From Megascapheus bottae (taxonomy: Eukaryota; Chordata; Mammalia; Rodentia; Geomyidae), in assembly GCA_024803745.1 (NCBI GenBank), contig JANJXV010000004.1, positions 46,251,358-46,315,357 on the forward strand: a stretch of 64,000 nt of DNA, given 5' to 3'. Positions within the stretch are counted from its first letter, which is position 1; each line of letters opens with the position of its first letter. The notes under the pieces are model-generated. The model was not told the DNA's origin. It did no database searches and was given only the letters and a program-made list of their open reading frames with translations. This document shows positions 33,500 to 45,232 of the stretch, piece by piece. A program made the position numbers and the translations under genes.

Positions 33500-34499
33500 T
33501 CACATTCAGAGGCCGCTGACGCTGACTGACGTGGAGAGGATTTCAAACAACTTTAAAGTGCTTTGAACTGACGAGGTGTCTTGGTATCTGCTTCCTTCCT
33601 GCTCAGTTCCTCCAGATCACTTGCTAGGACAATGGCTGAACAAGCAAGGCAGCTCCGTGGAGGCCTCTTGTCTCCGGGAAGGAGGCTGCCCGGCCACCAG
33701 GCCCCCTTTTGCCAGAACAGGCTGGACACATATTGAGGAGAGCCTAGCATTAGCATCACCCCATTTTCTTTTAGGACTAGAGGAAGATATCCACTCAGTA
33801 ACCCGGATGTACTGGTCTGAAGAAGGGGTGCACTAGATAGAAGGGATCTCGGCCTTCCCAGGTCACACACAACGTGCGCATTCACCTCTCACACTTCCCG
33901 GCTTTTTGAGGCCCTGATCTGGACTTTGATTCCCGCAGCCACTGTGATTCAAACGCCCCAAATCTCTCCCTGAGTAACAGACACGCACCCAATCCAAGCC
34001 TTATAAAAACCCCACTCTAATTTGTTCACTTGTTCGTCTACTAAACAAACACATCTCATACGACAAATGACATTCAAGTACAGGAGGACTTGGTTTGTCA
34101 CGCACTTCACCACTTTTTATACACTGAGCTGGATAGTCATAGGTATGAAAACAGAAGTGAGGTAGATTCATTTCATAGATCTTCATTTTTCTCCTTTATG
34201 TAAAAATCAGGAAGAAACAGAAAAGAATTTTCTGAGGAGGTGATCATTGAAAGGGGCAGGAGGTAATTGGTTTATTAGGTGAAATTGCTCCTTGGTTTTA
34301 TTTATTTTTTTAGTGTCTTCACCTTGAGATAGATTTTTTTTGAGTCTTCCTCTCCCCCTGTTCACCCCCGCCCCCCACACCCTGTCCCAGTCAACCAGTG
34401 GTCTCCTTTCTGCTCTCCTGCTAGCCCAGGCAGACCAGCTGTGTGACTTGCTAGAGACCTGATGCCTCACCATCTGAACAGAACTTCTTTGCTAAGGGT
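33500..34499. other. Single-copy upstream DNA
   Basis: No gene or transposon recognised. Confidence 0.4.
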
Positions 34500-34800
34500 C
34501 TACAGAACGTCACCACGGAGCCTCAGACTTCAGAACTGCAGCTTTAAACAACCAATCTATACAAAGAGGCAGCTGGCTGTTTTAATGAAAACCCTCCTTA
34601 AAGCTTCAAGAACCACAGCCTTGGGGGAATGCATTTAAAATGAGCTGAGAAAAATGCATTTCCAAGTTGCCAATTCTTGGGAGAGACAATAAACATTTAC
34701 TTTAAAATATTAAAAAAGCAGATTAATCTCTAACCAGATAACCATAGCTTTATGGCTCCTGAATTAAAGTTTTTCTCCCATTTAAAATTGCATATTACTA
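34500..34800. promoter_or_regulatory. Candidate upstream enhancer
   Basis: The site mix is typical of neural enhancers: ACAAAG SOX-type (34561-34566), CAGCTG E-box (34570-34575), AATAAACA FOX-type (34688-34695), GATTAATC paired/OTX-type palindrome (34721-34728), and two ATGCATTT elements near 34630 and 34654. It is repeat-free and lies about 5 kb upstream of POU3F2. Function is inferred only from motif content. Confidence 0.35.
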
Positions 34801-36380
34801 TCTAGACTTACATTTTGCCAGTCCCTATGTGTCTGCTGCCCCTGTGGCATCTGAGGTCTTACAGAAGTGTAACTTTTCTGGAAGTTGAAAATCTCTTACT
34901 TCATACTTTTGCCAACTGTCCATGCCTCACATGCAGAGGATTCTGTTTTTATATTAACTACTGTATCACCTAATGAGGTATGATGTACTAAGTTCTGTGG
35001 TATTTGAAAGAAAATTCTGTAGATTTATGGACGTTGATCTCTTTCCCTTCTTTGAGCTCTGGATCTCATCAGGAAAAATGCTTTATACTTTGTAGTTCCA
35101 GAGTGAAGTTTTTTTTCTTTAAGATAAGCATGGCTTGAAGACTTGAACATCATGTCTAACAAAAACTAGCTGCTTAAGGGATTTCTTTGAGTAAATTATC
35201 AGAGAGAGCTCCTAAATTTTGCATCTTGACTGTGAGGCCTCAGGAAGGGAAAAACCATAAAGGAGATATTCCGACAATATGTAAAATAGCTTTTGCATGG
35301 AGGAGTTAATACGGCTGGTGTATACTGAAAATAGGGACAGACAGGAGGCCATTGGTGGCACTTAATTCATCTGCCTGAAATTTCCCTTCAAAATACTAAT
35401 AGGTACTTTGCCTTCCTAACCATAGAAACTGAAGGTATTTCTTCCTCCTTACCTTAAAGCAGGTGAAAGGATGTGGCCACCAGGAGGGGATGACACTTTG
35501 ATAAAACAGTTTTTAGCAGAAAGAAACCTTAGCTCCAAAGCGTTTGGAAAATGATATGGGACCGAAGCTCTTGCTGCAGCCCCCTTGTCTCTTTTCATTC
35601 TCTGGAGCAATCTAAGAAGCCAATGGCAGGGCATGGACAGGACACACCTGTGCCAGACTGCAGTGTGGGGGTGGGGAGGGAGGAACCTGATTAGCTGTTT
35701 CATTGAAGTCATTCCAAGACCAAGACTGGCTTTCTGTCGCTGCGGAAAACAGGCAGTTTTTAGTTAAAGTTCGACTTCTGTTCTCTTATTCTGGTTGCTC
35801 AGAGTACAAATGCAAATCCCTTCTAAAGTGTACAAGTACATTTAACAATCGGGCCCTCAGTGTCTGGGGACCGTCGCCAGCAGAGGAGGGGCTGTGCTTC
35901 GGGAGAAACATTTTTCTTGGGAGCAGTTAACTACATCAGTAGAATCTCAAGGCCAGGACCTCATGCTAGCTCCCTAAATGTTTCAGTCCAGCCATTCCAT
36001 GAGCCCCGCCCACCCTCGACACAATAACTTCCAAAGTTGACAGTATTTTTTTTTCTTTTTAAAGATGATTTTCTAGAATGTGAGTTCTGGGAATGTTGTG
36101 GGTGACATTGTTAGAAAAACTAAAAACTAAAAAAAAAAAAAAAAAAAAAACAACCTGGGTACAGGAAGCTCAGGCATATGCTAGCAGTGAGACACTCTTG
36201 CTCTCTTGTCTCTGCTTTTCTGAGTTTTCGATGGTAATCTAGGGCAGCCGGGGTCCAGAATTGTATGCCAAATAAGAAAACGGGACGAGGCCTAGTCATA
36301 GTCCTGGTCATATTAATGCCCTAGGTCAAAGAGAGAATAATGAGTAGGCGAGGAACTCAGTTCGTGAACAGGAACTTAAT
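34800..36380. other. Single-copy upstream DNA
   Basis: Transposon-free; contains an A-run at about 36130-36150 and the octamer at 35810. No gene recognised. Confidence 0.4.
35810..35817 (+). promoter_or_regulatory. Perfect octamer motif upstream of POU3F2
   Basis: ATGCAAAT, the canonical POU-factor octamer, lies in transposon-free DNA about 6 kb upstream of the POU3F2 start. POU3F2 and OCT factors bind this sequence, so auto- or cross-regulation is conceivable. Eight-base matches also occur by chance. Confidence 0.35.
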
Positions 36381-36449
36381 TAACCTTGGGTGAGTGAAAG
36401 AAAGCCAGAGATCACTGCTAGGACCGTTGTCGAGGGTGCTTATATTTAT

Positions 36450-36451
<2 letters not shown>

Positions 36452-36504
<53 letters not shown>

Positions 36505-36513
36505 CGCGCGCGC
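36452..36513. repeat. (TG)n-(CG)n Z-DNA-prone repeat
   Basis: About 45 bp of alternating TG runs directly into about 17 bp of alternating CG: over 60 bp of uninterrupted purine-pyrimidine alternation. Confidence 0.98.
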
Positions 36514-36589
36514 TCGAATAAAGGTGAAGTATACTTTATGCATTGTTCTAATGATTATTATTATTTTTTTGTAACTCTCAACAGAGCTT

Positions 36590-37430
36590 CCGTTTGTGCT
36601 CCTTGGAGCCATCGAAACCGCACTCTGTCCAACAGAGGATTTTGCTCTGGGAGCCCAGGATCTCTGCTAGACACCGAGTTCCTACCCCCCCCACACACAC
36701 ACCCCGCCTCTGCCACCGAGAGGGGTCCACAGAGGTGGGGTGTTAGAGAGAAGGGGCTGCTCGGGTCTGACCCCACCCGGGCTTCGAGGGGGGGCATCAA
36801 AAGGGCCGAGGTGGGGGTGGGGGTCCGTGGCCGGGGGAGCGCTCTGGCCGGTCCTGGCTGCTCTCCCGGGGAGGAGGACGTGGGCCAGAAGCGGGAGGCC
36901 GGGCCATTGTCCTAGGAGGGCGCATTTTTGTGGGGATGCTGCTGGTTGCTATAGCGAGGAGGGAAATCCAAACAGAAGGGCTCAGTTCGCTTCCCCAGGG
37001 CCTGGGAGCAGCGCTCCCTCCTCGCAGCCAAAATAAAAGTGCCACCAAGGGCTTGGCCCTCATTGCCCAGGAGCCCAAGGCGGCCCCCAGGAAAGGGGCC
37101 CGGAGGACCCGGGAGAAGCCAAAGGGGGCGTCCCAGCCAGCGGGAAGCTGGAGAGCAGCCCAGCAGGTTACCGCCCGGGTGCGTCGGCAACCTCTCCTCC
37201 CCTCGCTCAGTCTCCCCGACGGTGTCTCTGTCTCTCTCTCCCTCCCCCTGCTCTTCTCTGCAACCCCCCCCCCCCCCGTCCCCTCGCCGGCGCTTTTTCC
37301 TGCCTTACTTTGTTTAGGAAACAGCTACAACTTATTCAAACTTCTGAGACTGGTCCTCGCGGTTGAAAGCTCCAGTCTGGACAATTGGCATTGCTGGTGT
37401 CCTCTAAGCGTGGGGACCCGCCCTCCGTAG
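36590..37430. promoter_or_regulatory. CpG/GC-rich segment about 7 kb upstream of POU3F2
   Basis: This is a GC-rich stretch with G-runs (GGTGGGGGTGGGGGTCC near 36810) and CpGs, bounded on the left by a TG/CG repeat and on the right by AT-rich DNA. Reading frames crossing it look non-coding (Pro/Gly/Arg-rich, no domains). It is probably regulatory. Confidence 0.4.
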
Positions 37431-37499
37431 CCCCGAAGTCTGGACGTCTGGAGCAGGAGATATTACCCCAGGGGCCTAAACCTTGGTTCCAAGAATTTT

Positions 37500-38600
37500 A
37501 ATAGTCACTGGAAGGAAAAGTTTGTTGGAAAGTAATGTAGATGCAAAATTTTTACATTTGAAAGAGACTCTTATTTTGCAGTAGTTTAAAAAACGTCTTG
37601 CTTTTCAAGTTTGAAAACAGTGCAGGCAGCGAAAGTTACAAGGACGACTCTTTATTGCATGATATTTCCCCAACAGTGTAGCTCATATTATTAGCAAAGA
37701 GAAAAAAAATTACTTGAGTAACTCTAGACTGTTAGTTTCAGACATTTCTTGGCTTGTAATTACAAAGGATGATATATATATATATATATCATATATATCT
37801 GTAGGTCAGAGACATAGTTAATACTTTTATTTGTGGATGTAAAATATTTACACCAAAAAGGAGGGTGAACAATAAGTACTTGGAAAGTTAAGTTTTACTC
37901 TTCAGTGACTTTTAAAACTAATTTCCTCTTTCTCTCTCCTTTCTTTCTCCTTCCTTTCCTTCTGTCTCCAAAAGCTTTCATTTGATTTGAGGAAGGCATC
38001 TGAAAGGCATAGTCAAATGCACTTCTCTACTTCTTCCCCTTAGTTATTTATCATTTCCTTTCCAATTACAGATTCCTTTAAAAAAAAGTTCACACAACTT
38101 TCACAAGAAGTCCCTTAATTCATAATGATATTCACATTTTAAAAAATGCTTGAAAGAAATCATGTTAATGAAGAGAACATTTGCAGTAATTTGGCGATAA
38201 TTATCAGAATCACCACACATTCGCAGAGGCTTGAACAATACGTGTTCAGAGAAAAGCAAAACACATTATTTTAATAGTCTGATATGCAAACTATGGACCA
38301 TTCAATTATGTAGCTTAATAATGCATACATGATGTGATCTTGTTATTGGGATGGGACTGTATGACTGAGTCACTCCTAGGACCAAGAGTGCTTTCATATC
38401 CAGTAAAATCCATTGCCATGGATCAGGGGTCCCTGCCAAACTGTGTTTAAGAGAATAAAAATTAATGACTGAGAATTTGAGCGTTAAATTAACATTAATT
38501 ATATGACCTGCATGTTGGAAAGATTAAATTTCTTATGCCCTAATTAGATAACATCTCATACATCAAACAACTTCTGGTTTCTTTTTTTTTTTTTTTAATT
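37500..38600. promoter_or_regulatory. Candidate AT-rich regulatory block
   Basis: This is repeat-free AT-rich DNA with many TAAT/ATTA cores: GTAATTAC palindrome near 37757, CCAATTACAG near 38063, GATAATTATC near 38197, ATTAATTATATG near 38494 and CTAATTAGATAA near 38541. A near-octamer ATATGCAAAC lies near 38284. A short AT microsatellite (37772-37798) lies inside. It is probably regulatory for POU3F2, or simply neutral AT-rich DNA. Confidence 0.35.
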
Positions 38601-38957
38601 TCTAGGCTTCAGAAATACAATGGCAGGTGCACAGAAGTTTCCCATATCTGAGGCCAGCTCTCCTTTCTTGTCTGAATGAACACTGGTCAGAAAACTAGGC
38701 TCATTCTCCACTTGGCACTGATGGTGGTAGTTGGAGAGGAAGAGTCTTGCCAGGCAGTATCAGGTGGACCTAAAACATCCCCGGAACCTTTTAATAGCCT
38801 CCCCAAATGAGGCTGGGCCAGCCAAGCTAAGCAGGAGAAGTTTTGAGGGTGTAGACAAAATGGACCCTTTAAATAACAGAAACATCTAAAAGTGCAAGGT
38901 TGCAATTTCATTTTCAATGTGTTTGAAATAGGATAAAGACACACGTATTCATATCTA

Positions 38958-38990
<33 letters not shown>

Positions 38991-39690
38991 GGGGGGAGGA
39001 GCCAGAACAGCAACACTAAGTTGCTTGGGAAGATGTTTAGAAGAGATTATCTTTCCTCAGCAGTACCCCCAGTTTCCAGATCTTCAACTTAGCTGACCAC
39101 TGGCACATAAACTGATGTGGTTAAATGGATCTCTGTTTGACTCTGGGCTTGACTCTGGATACAAGGCAGGCATAGACCAAAGGTGGAGAGTGGGTCAGGC
39201 AGGACGGCAGGAGAAGGCTGCCTTCATTTAAAAGAAAAGTAAAGTAAAGAAAAAACATGTTGTGAATGAAGGAGCAGAGGAAGAGCAGAAACAGGGGGAG
39301 CAGAAGGTTTTCCGCATAGCAGATGGTAGGTGGTGGCACGTCCATTTTCAAGGTTCCTGACGTTGGACTGGGGCTTTGCAGGGCTCTGAAGGAAGCTGCC
39401 ATGCTAATTAGACTTGGAAACAAAGCACCAAGACTTAAATTCCTTTGGGATTCCGAGTTTTCCCCTAGATCCACAGTGTAGCCCTGGACTCTTCCCGTCC
39501 CTGGGTGTGCCTCCCCCCTCCTCCTGGCCTACCTTTGGGGCAGGAAAGAATGTGCTAACCTTTTGGACCTTTACGCTGAACTCTGGGCGGAACCAAAAGG
39601 GCCACATTAAAATCTCAAGGCAGCGGATTCCAAGTCCCCCCAAATAGAGTTTTCACGTGTCAGTGTTTCTATTCATCTGTCCATTTCAGG
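38600..39690. other. Single-copy DNA
   Basis: No gene or transposon recognised. There is a short TG/GA compound repeat at 38958-38990 and a poly-T at 38582-38596. Confidence 0.4.
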
Positions 39691-39699
39691 GTTCTGGAG

Positions 39700-40760
39700 A
39701 AAAGGGCAGGCGTGCGTGAGAGCGAGTCTGCTACTCCACGCGGTTGTGGAGAGTGACCTGTGTGGCGTGGCGGGGGAGGAGAGCGGGGTGTTAGGAAAGT
39801 CAGCAGGTGCGGCAGGGGAGAGCGGTGGGACGGTAGGAGGGCAGAGCGGGTCGTAGCCAGCGCGGTGGCCGAGGTCCCCGCCCAGGACGTGCGCCCAGGA
39901 CGGTTGGCTGTCTGCCACTCCGTACCGCGGGAGCTGGGGGGTGGGGGACCGCGCAGCCCCTGCGCACAGCCCGACGCGCGCCTAAGCTTGGCCGCGCTGT
40001 GGGTGAACTCCTGGCGGGTTGGACTGGACTGGAGCGTTGGCTCAGCCAACGTCTGGGCGGGTCAGGCTGCCTCCGCGGTTCGGGTGGCGACTGTTGGAGA
40101 GGAGGAGCGGGGATGCGAGGGAGGGGCTTGGAGGAGGGCGGGGCGCGGGGCGGGGCGCGGGCGGGAGTCGGGGCCGCCCCAGCCCCCGGCGGTGAACACC
40201 ACCGCGCCTCCCGGGCTCCGGAGTCCCGGGGCAGCAATCAGATGGAGGGGGGCAGGTAAGGGGGGGAGGGAGGAGGGGAGGAGGGGGGAGACGAAGGAGC
40301 GGGGTGAAAATGGTGAAGGGCTAACCAACGTGAGAAAGTTCGCCCTGCCTTCCTAAGGAACACAAATGATGTCTTAAAAGGCTCCGTTTTATCGAAAAGA
40401 TGCCTCTCTTCCAAGGTCCCCGAACTGAAAATGTCGTAGCTGCGGAGACGACGACGGTAAAGCCCGGCTCCTTGCGCCGAGAGGGGTCCCCCACCGTCTC
40501 CAGCCACCTCTCCCCCACTCCGAGGAAGGCCCCTCCCTGCCCGCACCCCCCCTCCCCCAGAGTGCCTTTGCTCGAAATGGCTACTCCACCTAGAAATTGA
40601 AAAATCGATACTAGTTTAGCCTCTTTCCGCGAGATGATGCCCCGTGGAAACTCCGGGGAGGGCGCCGCCGCCGCACTCTCGGGCAGACCGCAAGCATTGC
40701 CCTCAGCGCCCGCAGCAATCCGTGGAGATTCACAAAGACTAACACCCGTGCGCTCCCGAA
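39700..40760. promoter_or_regulatory. CpG island about 10 kb upstream of POU3F2
   Basis: This is a strongly CpG-rich segment with GC boxes (GGGGCGCGGGGCGGGGCGCG near 40139-40158). A near-perfect 5' splice-site sequence (CAG/GTAAGG, + strand) sits at 40253-40261. No conserved protein is recognisable in any frame. It could be the promoter of an unannotated + strand transcript pointing away from POU3F2, or a regulatory island. Confidence 0.5.
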
Positions 40761-40764
40761 ACTG

Positions 40765-42130
40765 TGCCCGGTGACTAGTGGCTTTTTTTTTTTTTTATAA
40801 GCTTCAAGACATACCTCTTGAGCAGTTTCTGCCAGCGATGGAAATTTGTTTATATATATATATAAATAAAAACAAAACACTAATCAGAAACTTGTACTGT
40901 GTTTCTTCCTGGTGTCTTAAAAGCATCCCTGGGACGATTTCTTGTCAGTTTTCGGATGCCATTTGCAGCATAGACAGATTTCGAATGCCTGCTGCAGATT
41001 GTCTCCAAAGTTTTAAAAGAACATTATGTAAGCCCTATTTACATAAGAGCTTTAACTCAAACCTCCCAGAAAACCATTTATTACCAAAGGAAACCTAGCC
41101 AATGAGCAGCTTAACCGACCTGTATCAACAGAACACTTTCAAGAACAGCGGTAGTTCACTCCTTTTGTGTGTGTGGGGGGGGGGGGGGAGAAAAAGTGGA
41201 TGGAATAAAGAATTGGAGTATTTTGCATTTTTTTTGTTCAGCTGGGTTTTATATCACTTGAGCATTATTCCTCAGATTAAATCAGACAGAGGAGACATTT
41301 ATAGGATATAGCTTTTCTCTGTGTGGTTAACACTTAACTAATCTGTGGGAATGGTCCTTGTCTTCTTTCCTCATGTTGAATCCCAAGTGTGAGAACAAAT
41401 GTTAGTAGAACCAAGAACTAGGTTTACTAATGTCTAAATTAGTAAACGAATTTATGAATATATGATAGTGTAAGCAAAACTGAAGCAGCAATAAAAAGAA
41501 ATGGCTTTCGCTCTCCTTCCTTCCTTCCTTCCTCCCTCCCTCCTTTCCTTCCTTTCACTTTTGCCCTCATCACATCTCACTCTGTTTCCATAGAGAATCA
41601 TTGTTACAATTTTAAATGTTTTTCTTCTTTCCTTTCTCCTTGTTTTTCTCATTTATTCTCTTCTTTTTTTCTTCTATATACTAGTTTTTTTTTTTAGGTG
41701 GGATTTTCATTGTTATAATTCCTTTTAGGAAAACAGGGGCCTTGAAACAATCAACTTAGTTGTCATTAGCTCAAAACTGGAACAGCAGAAGGAAGGCCAG
41801 TGTCTTCCCCTGCATCAAATTGAAGGCTATCTGTGGGTTTGTGTTCTGACTCTGTGACTGCATTAACTTGGGGGAAATCTACACTGTTGTTTCATCAGAA
41901 TAAGTCAGCTAAATTACTATAGACTTCTTTGTTAGCTATTAGATGACAGAAATACTGCAGGGGTGGCCTTGGAGACTGACATTCATTCTCATGATCATGT
42001 CCCTGCAGACCAGAGCACATGACATTCTATAAGTATTTCTCTATCATGGAACTTGTGATGCTTGAACATCTTCCTGTAGGTGTTCTAAAATGTAATAAGT
42101 ACATGTCAGTGTAGTGATGTTTCACAGAGC
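40765..42130. other. Single-copy AT-rich DNA
   Basis: No gene recognised. There is a G-run at about 41172-41190 and a CCTT-rich stretch at 41514-41554. This is the right edge of the transposon-free block. Confidence 0.4.
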
Positions 42131-42157
42131 AATTGAGAATCAGATGGGTTGTATCTT

Positions 42158-42393
42158 TTTTTTTTTTTTGTGGGTCATGGGGCTTGAACTCAGTCTGGGT
42201 GATGTCCCTGAGCTCTTCAGCTCAAGGCTACTGCCCTTCCGTTGAGCCAAGCCCCACTTCTCCTATTTTAGAGGTTAATTGGAGAGAAGAGTCTCAGGTC
42301 CTTTTGTGCCTGGGCTGGCTTTGAACCACAAACCTCAGATCTCAGCCTCCTGAGTAGCTAGGATTATAGCCATGAGCCACCGCATCTGGCTGT
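42158..42393 (-). mobile_element. B1-ID composite SINE, antisense
   Basis: GGGTCATGGGGCTTGAACTC ... CAGCCTCCTGAGTAGCTAGG ... GAGCCACCGCATCTGGC. It is flanked by a 21-bp direct repeat starting GAATCAGA and ending TGTATCTT (42137-42157 and 42394-42414, one mismatch). Confidence 0.93.
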
Positions 42394-42414
42394 GAATCAG
42401 ACGGGTTGTATCTT

Positions 42415-43941
42415 CTGTCTGCTGCTCTTTCCTACCCTCCTGGACACACAGCTTCCAGATTTGACCTTTGTGACATTTCTAAGAAACTTGACTTTTTCTC
42501 CGAGGGACTCCTTATCACTGTTGTCTTCCTTTTATCATCAATATGATAAGGTAATCTAGTGCTAAAAACTGACAAATGCAAAATGGAACTTTTTTTTCCC
42601 AGAGAGGAGCTTGGAAGGCCCAAGTAAGGCCCCAAACAATAAATCTCTGCAGTGTAATTGGAGTTTAAGGCTGTAGTTAGCAGATGGAAAAGATATTTTA
42701 GGCAGGAAGAATTTACAGCATTCCTAAAATATAGCCACATGGCCATGAGTCACCTTTTTTGTCTTCTCTTTCAAGACCAGCTTTACCTCTGTGAGCTTCT
42801 CAGATGTGATGAATCAACTGCAAAAATAATGGCTTTGAATTTGTTGTTGGTAATTATACAACACTGGGAAAGTTTTAATGGGATGAGTGGTATAAAAGAG
42901 AATTTAGGTCTTCTAGAACTAGTCTGAAAGGAATGTCCCACAATTTGCTTATGAAAATGTTGAACTTTGTAGTAATTGATTCAGGGAGTGCATTTTACCT
43001 CAGTAGATCATCAATCAAGACAAATGAATATTAACTAGAATTATGGGGAAAAGGAGAAAAAAGTTTAGATTCTATTTAACCTATACATCAACTATCTTTT
43101 CTCAAGCCCTCATGTTCAAGTAGCTTTGTTGTACAGAGCAACCAATACAGATAAAGACAAAGACGGAGAAGGTATAATTAAGACTTGGATAAGCTGGGCC
43201 TAAATTCTACTCTTGGACATTATGGTCTGCAAGACAAGACTACCTTCCCTTTCTTCTGATGCACTTGGTTAGGTTTTTTTTTTTTTGTCCCCTCGTCCAT
43301 GTCTCCCCATTCACAATACAGATCAGGCACAGGGCCTGGGCTGAGGTGTATGTGGGCTAGGTTTACTCTGCCTCCTGTTTCTATACAGTGTAAGAACACA
43401 GCCTGTGGTAAGCACCCAGAGACCTTTGGTTAGTATTTGACTCTTAAAACTAAAGCAGCAATGATTCTTTAATGAAATATGTACTTTTAAGAGTACAAAA
43501 CAGAGTTAATAATACATCTTAATTTAAAACACTTTATTATTGCGACACAAAGAAAAACATCCTCCTTCCTTCCTCCTGTCTTGTTATTTTTTTATCCTAT
43601 GTATTGCATTTTGATTGTTTATCCCATATTTCAGTTTGAACCTTGCCTTTATCATAGACCACCATTTTATTACATGTGTATGCAATAATTTTTTTGAAGG
43701 GAATAATTTGAATTAATATAGATGGCATTGTCTATATTTGATATAATACCATATCCAGTTTCTTGCTTATGATGTATGAATTATTATTGATAATGTCTAT
43801 AGTGTTCTATGTACTTAAGTCTTGTGTTTCTATTTGCTTCATAGTTCTCCATCCCATATGCATCATTCCAAAAAAGAATTGAATGTAGTGTGTAGATTTA
43901 CAAGTGTGGGACTGCAGAGAAGCCCCAAAGCAAGGATTGTG

Positions 43942-43982
<41 letters not shown>

Positions 43983-44457
43983 TATGAAAACAAGCAGCCA
44001 CTTAAACTGGAAGCAGACTACTCAAGACTCAAGACAGTTATCCTGTAACTAATGCATTGGTGACATCGATGTCTGTGAACTGTGACCATTTCCCCATTCT
44101 CTTATGGGTACTGTGCTGAACTCTTCTGAGCAAATCCTCCTTTTTCTTTACTGTGTTTATCTAACTTAAAGCAATTCTACAATTGAGCAAAAATATTTTT
44201 TCTCTTTTTTCACCCAGCTACTCTGTTTTAACAAAACATTGAGCTCTTAATACCAACCAAGTAACATGAAAGTGAATAAGATACCGTGTGAGGAGAGACA
44301 AGGAGGAAACAAATAAAATTGTGCTTCTCACTATATGTGGTCTCATATCCTCATAGGGAAAGACAGAAGGGTAAGCAGTACAATGTGATCTATGATATCT
44401 CCTCTTTACTGAATGTATTTACTTATGTATTCTACAGAATATGCTTTGTGTTTTCCA
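42415..44457. other. AT-rich intergenic DNA
   Basis: No gene recognised; contains the CA microsatellite at 43943-43978. Confidence 0.4.
43943..43978. repeat. (CA)n microsatellite
   Basis: 36 bp CA tract. Confidence 0.97.
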
Positions 44458-44672
44458 GGTATGGTGTGAAGTCCCCTGAAGTTCAGGAGTTGGAACTTTG
44501 GTTCCCTATGCACCAGATGGGTTTTTAGGAAGTGATTGTCTTGTGAGAGTGATTTCCCAAGCAATGTATGAATTTATTAATGGATTAGTATTCAAACGGG
44601 CCTTTGGAAAGTGGTATAACTGACTAGAGAAAGTGGGTAAGAATATGATTTTGAAAGCACTATTATTTCTGG

Positions 44673-44816
44673 TTCCTTCCGTCCTTCCTTCCTTCCTTCC
44701 TTCCTTCCTTCCTTCCTTCCTTCCTTCCTTCCTTCCTCCCTCCCACCGTCCCTCCCTCCCTCTCCCCCCTTCTCTCTCTCTCTGCCTGCTGGTCTGTCTG
44801 TCTGTCTGTCTGTCTC
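44673..44816. repeat. (CCTT)n/(CCCT)n/(GTCT)n compound microsatellite
   Basis: About 65 bp of pure TTCC repeat passes into CCCT and then CTGT repeats, inside the 5' MaLR LTR. GGAA on the other strand is an ETS-type core. Confidence 0.97.
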
Positions 44817-44962
44817 TGCTTCATGGCCAGCATGAGAGGAATAGGTTCCTCTTTAACAGGCTCCCACCACCATAACATTCTGCCTCAGACCCATTGCACT
44901 GGAGAAGGACACTGTGCATAGAAATCGCTGAAACCATGCATCAGAGAAAGTCCTTTGAAAAG

Positions 44963-45232
44963 ATGGGTGCTGGTAGCTTCTGCTTGTAATCCTAGCTACT
45001 GAGGAGGCTGAGATCTGAGGATCACAGTTTGAAGCCAGCCCAGGCAGGAAAGTCTGTTAGATTTTTATCTCCAAATAAATACCAGAAAACTAGAAGTGGC
45101 TCAAAGCGGTAGAATGTTAGCTTTGAGCAGAAAAGCTCAGGAAGAAAACCCAGGCCCTGAGTTCAAGCTTCACAATTGACAAAAAACAAACAAGACAAAC
45201 AACAACAGCAACAAACCAAACCAAGAACAAAT
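44963..45232 (+). mobile_element. B1-ID composite SINE inserted in the MaLR 5' LTR
   Basis: TTGTAATCCTAGCTACTGAG ... TTATCTCCAAATAAATACC ... CCCTGAGTTCAAGCTTCAC with a CAA-rich tail. Confidence 0.88.

Noticed and set aside
37772..37798. Possible hairpin gene at an AT palindrome
   Set aside because: It is an AT microsatellite; the pairing is trivial.
39760..40356. A 198-codon + strand frame in the 40-kb CpG island
   Set aside because: Composition is that of GC-rich DNA (Gly/Arg/Ala), both strands are open, and no recognisable domain is present.
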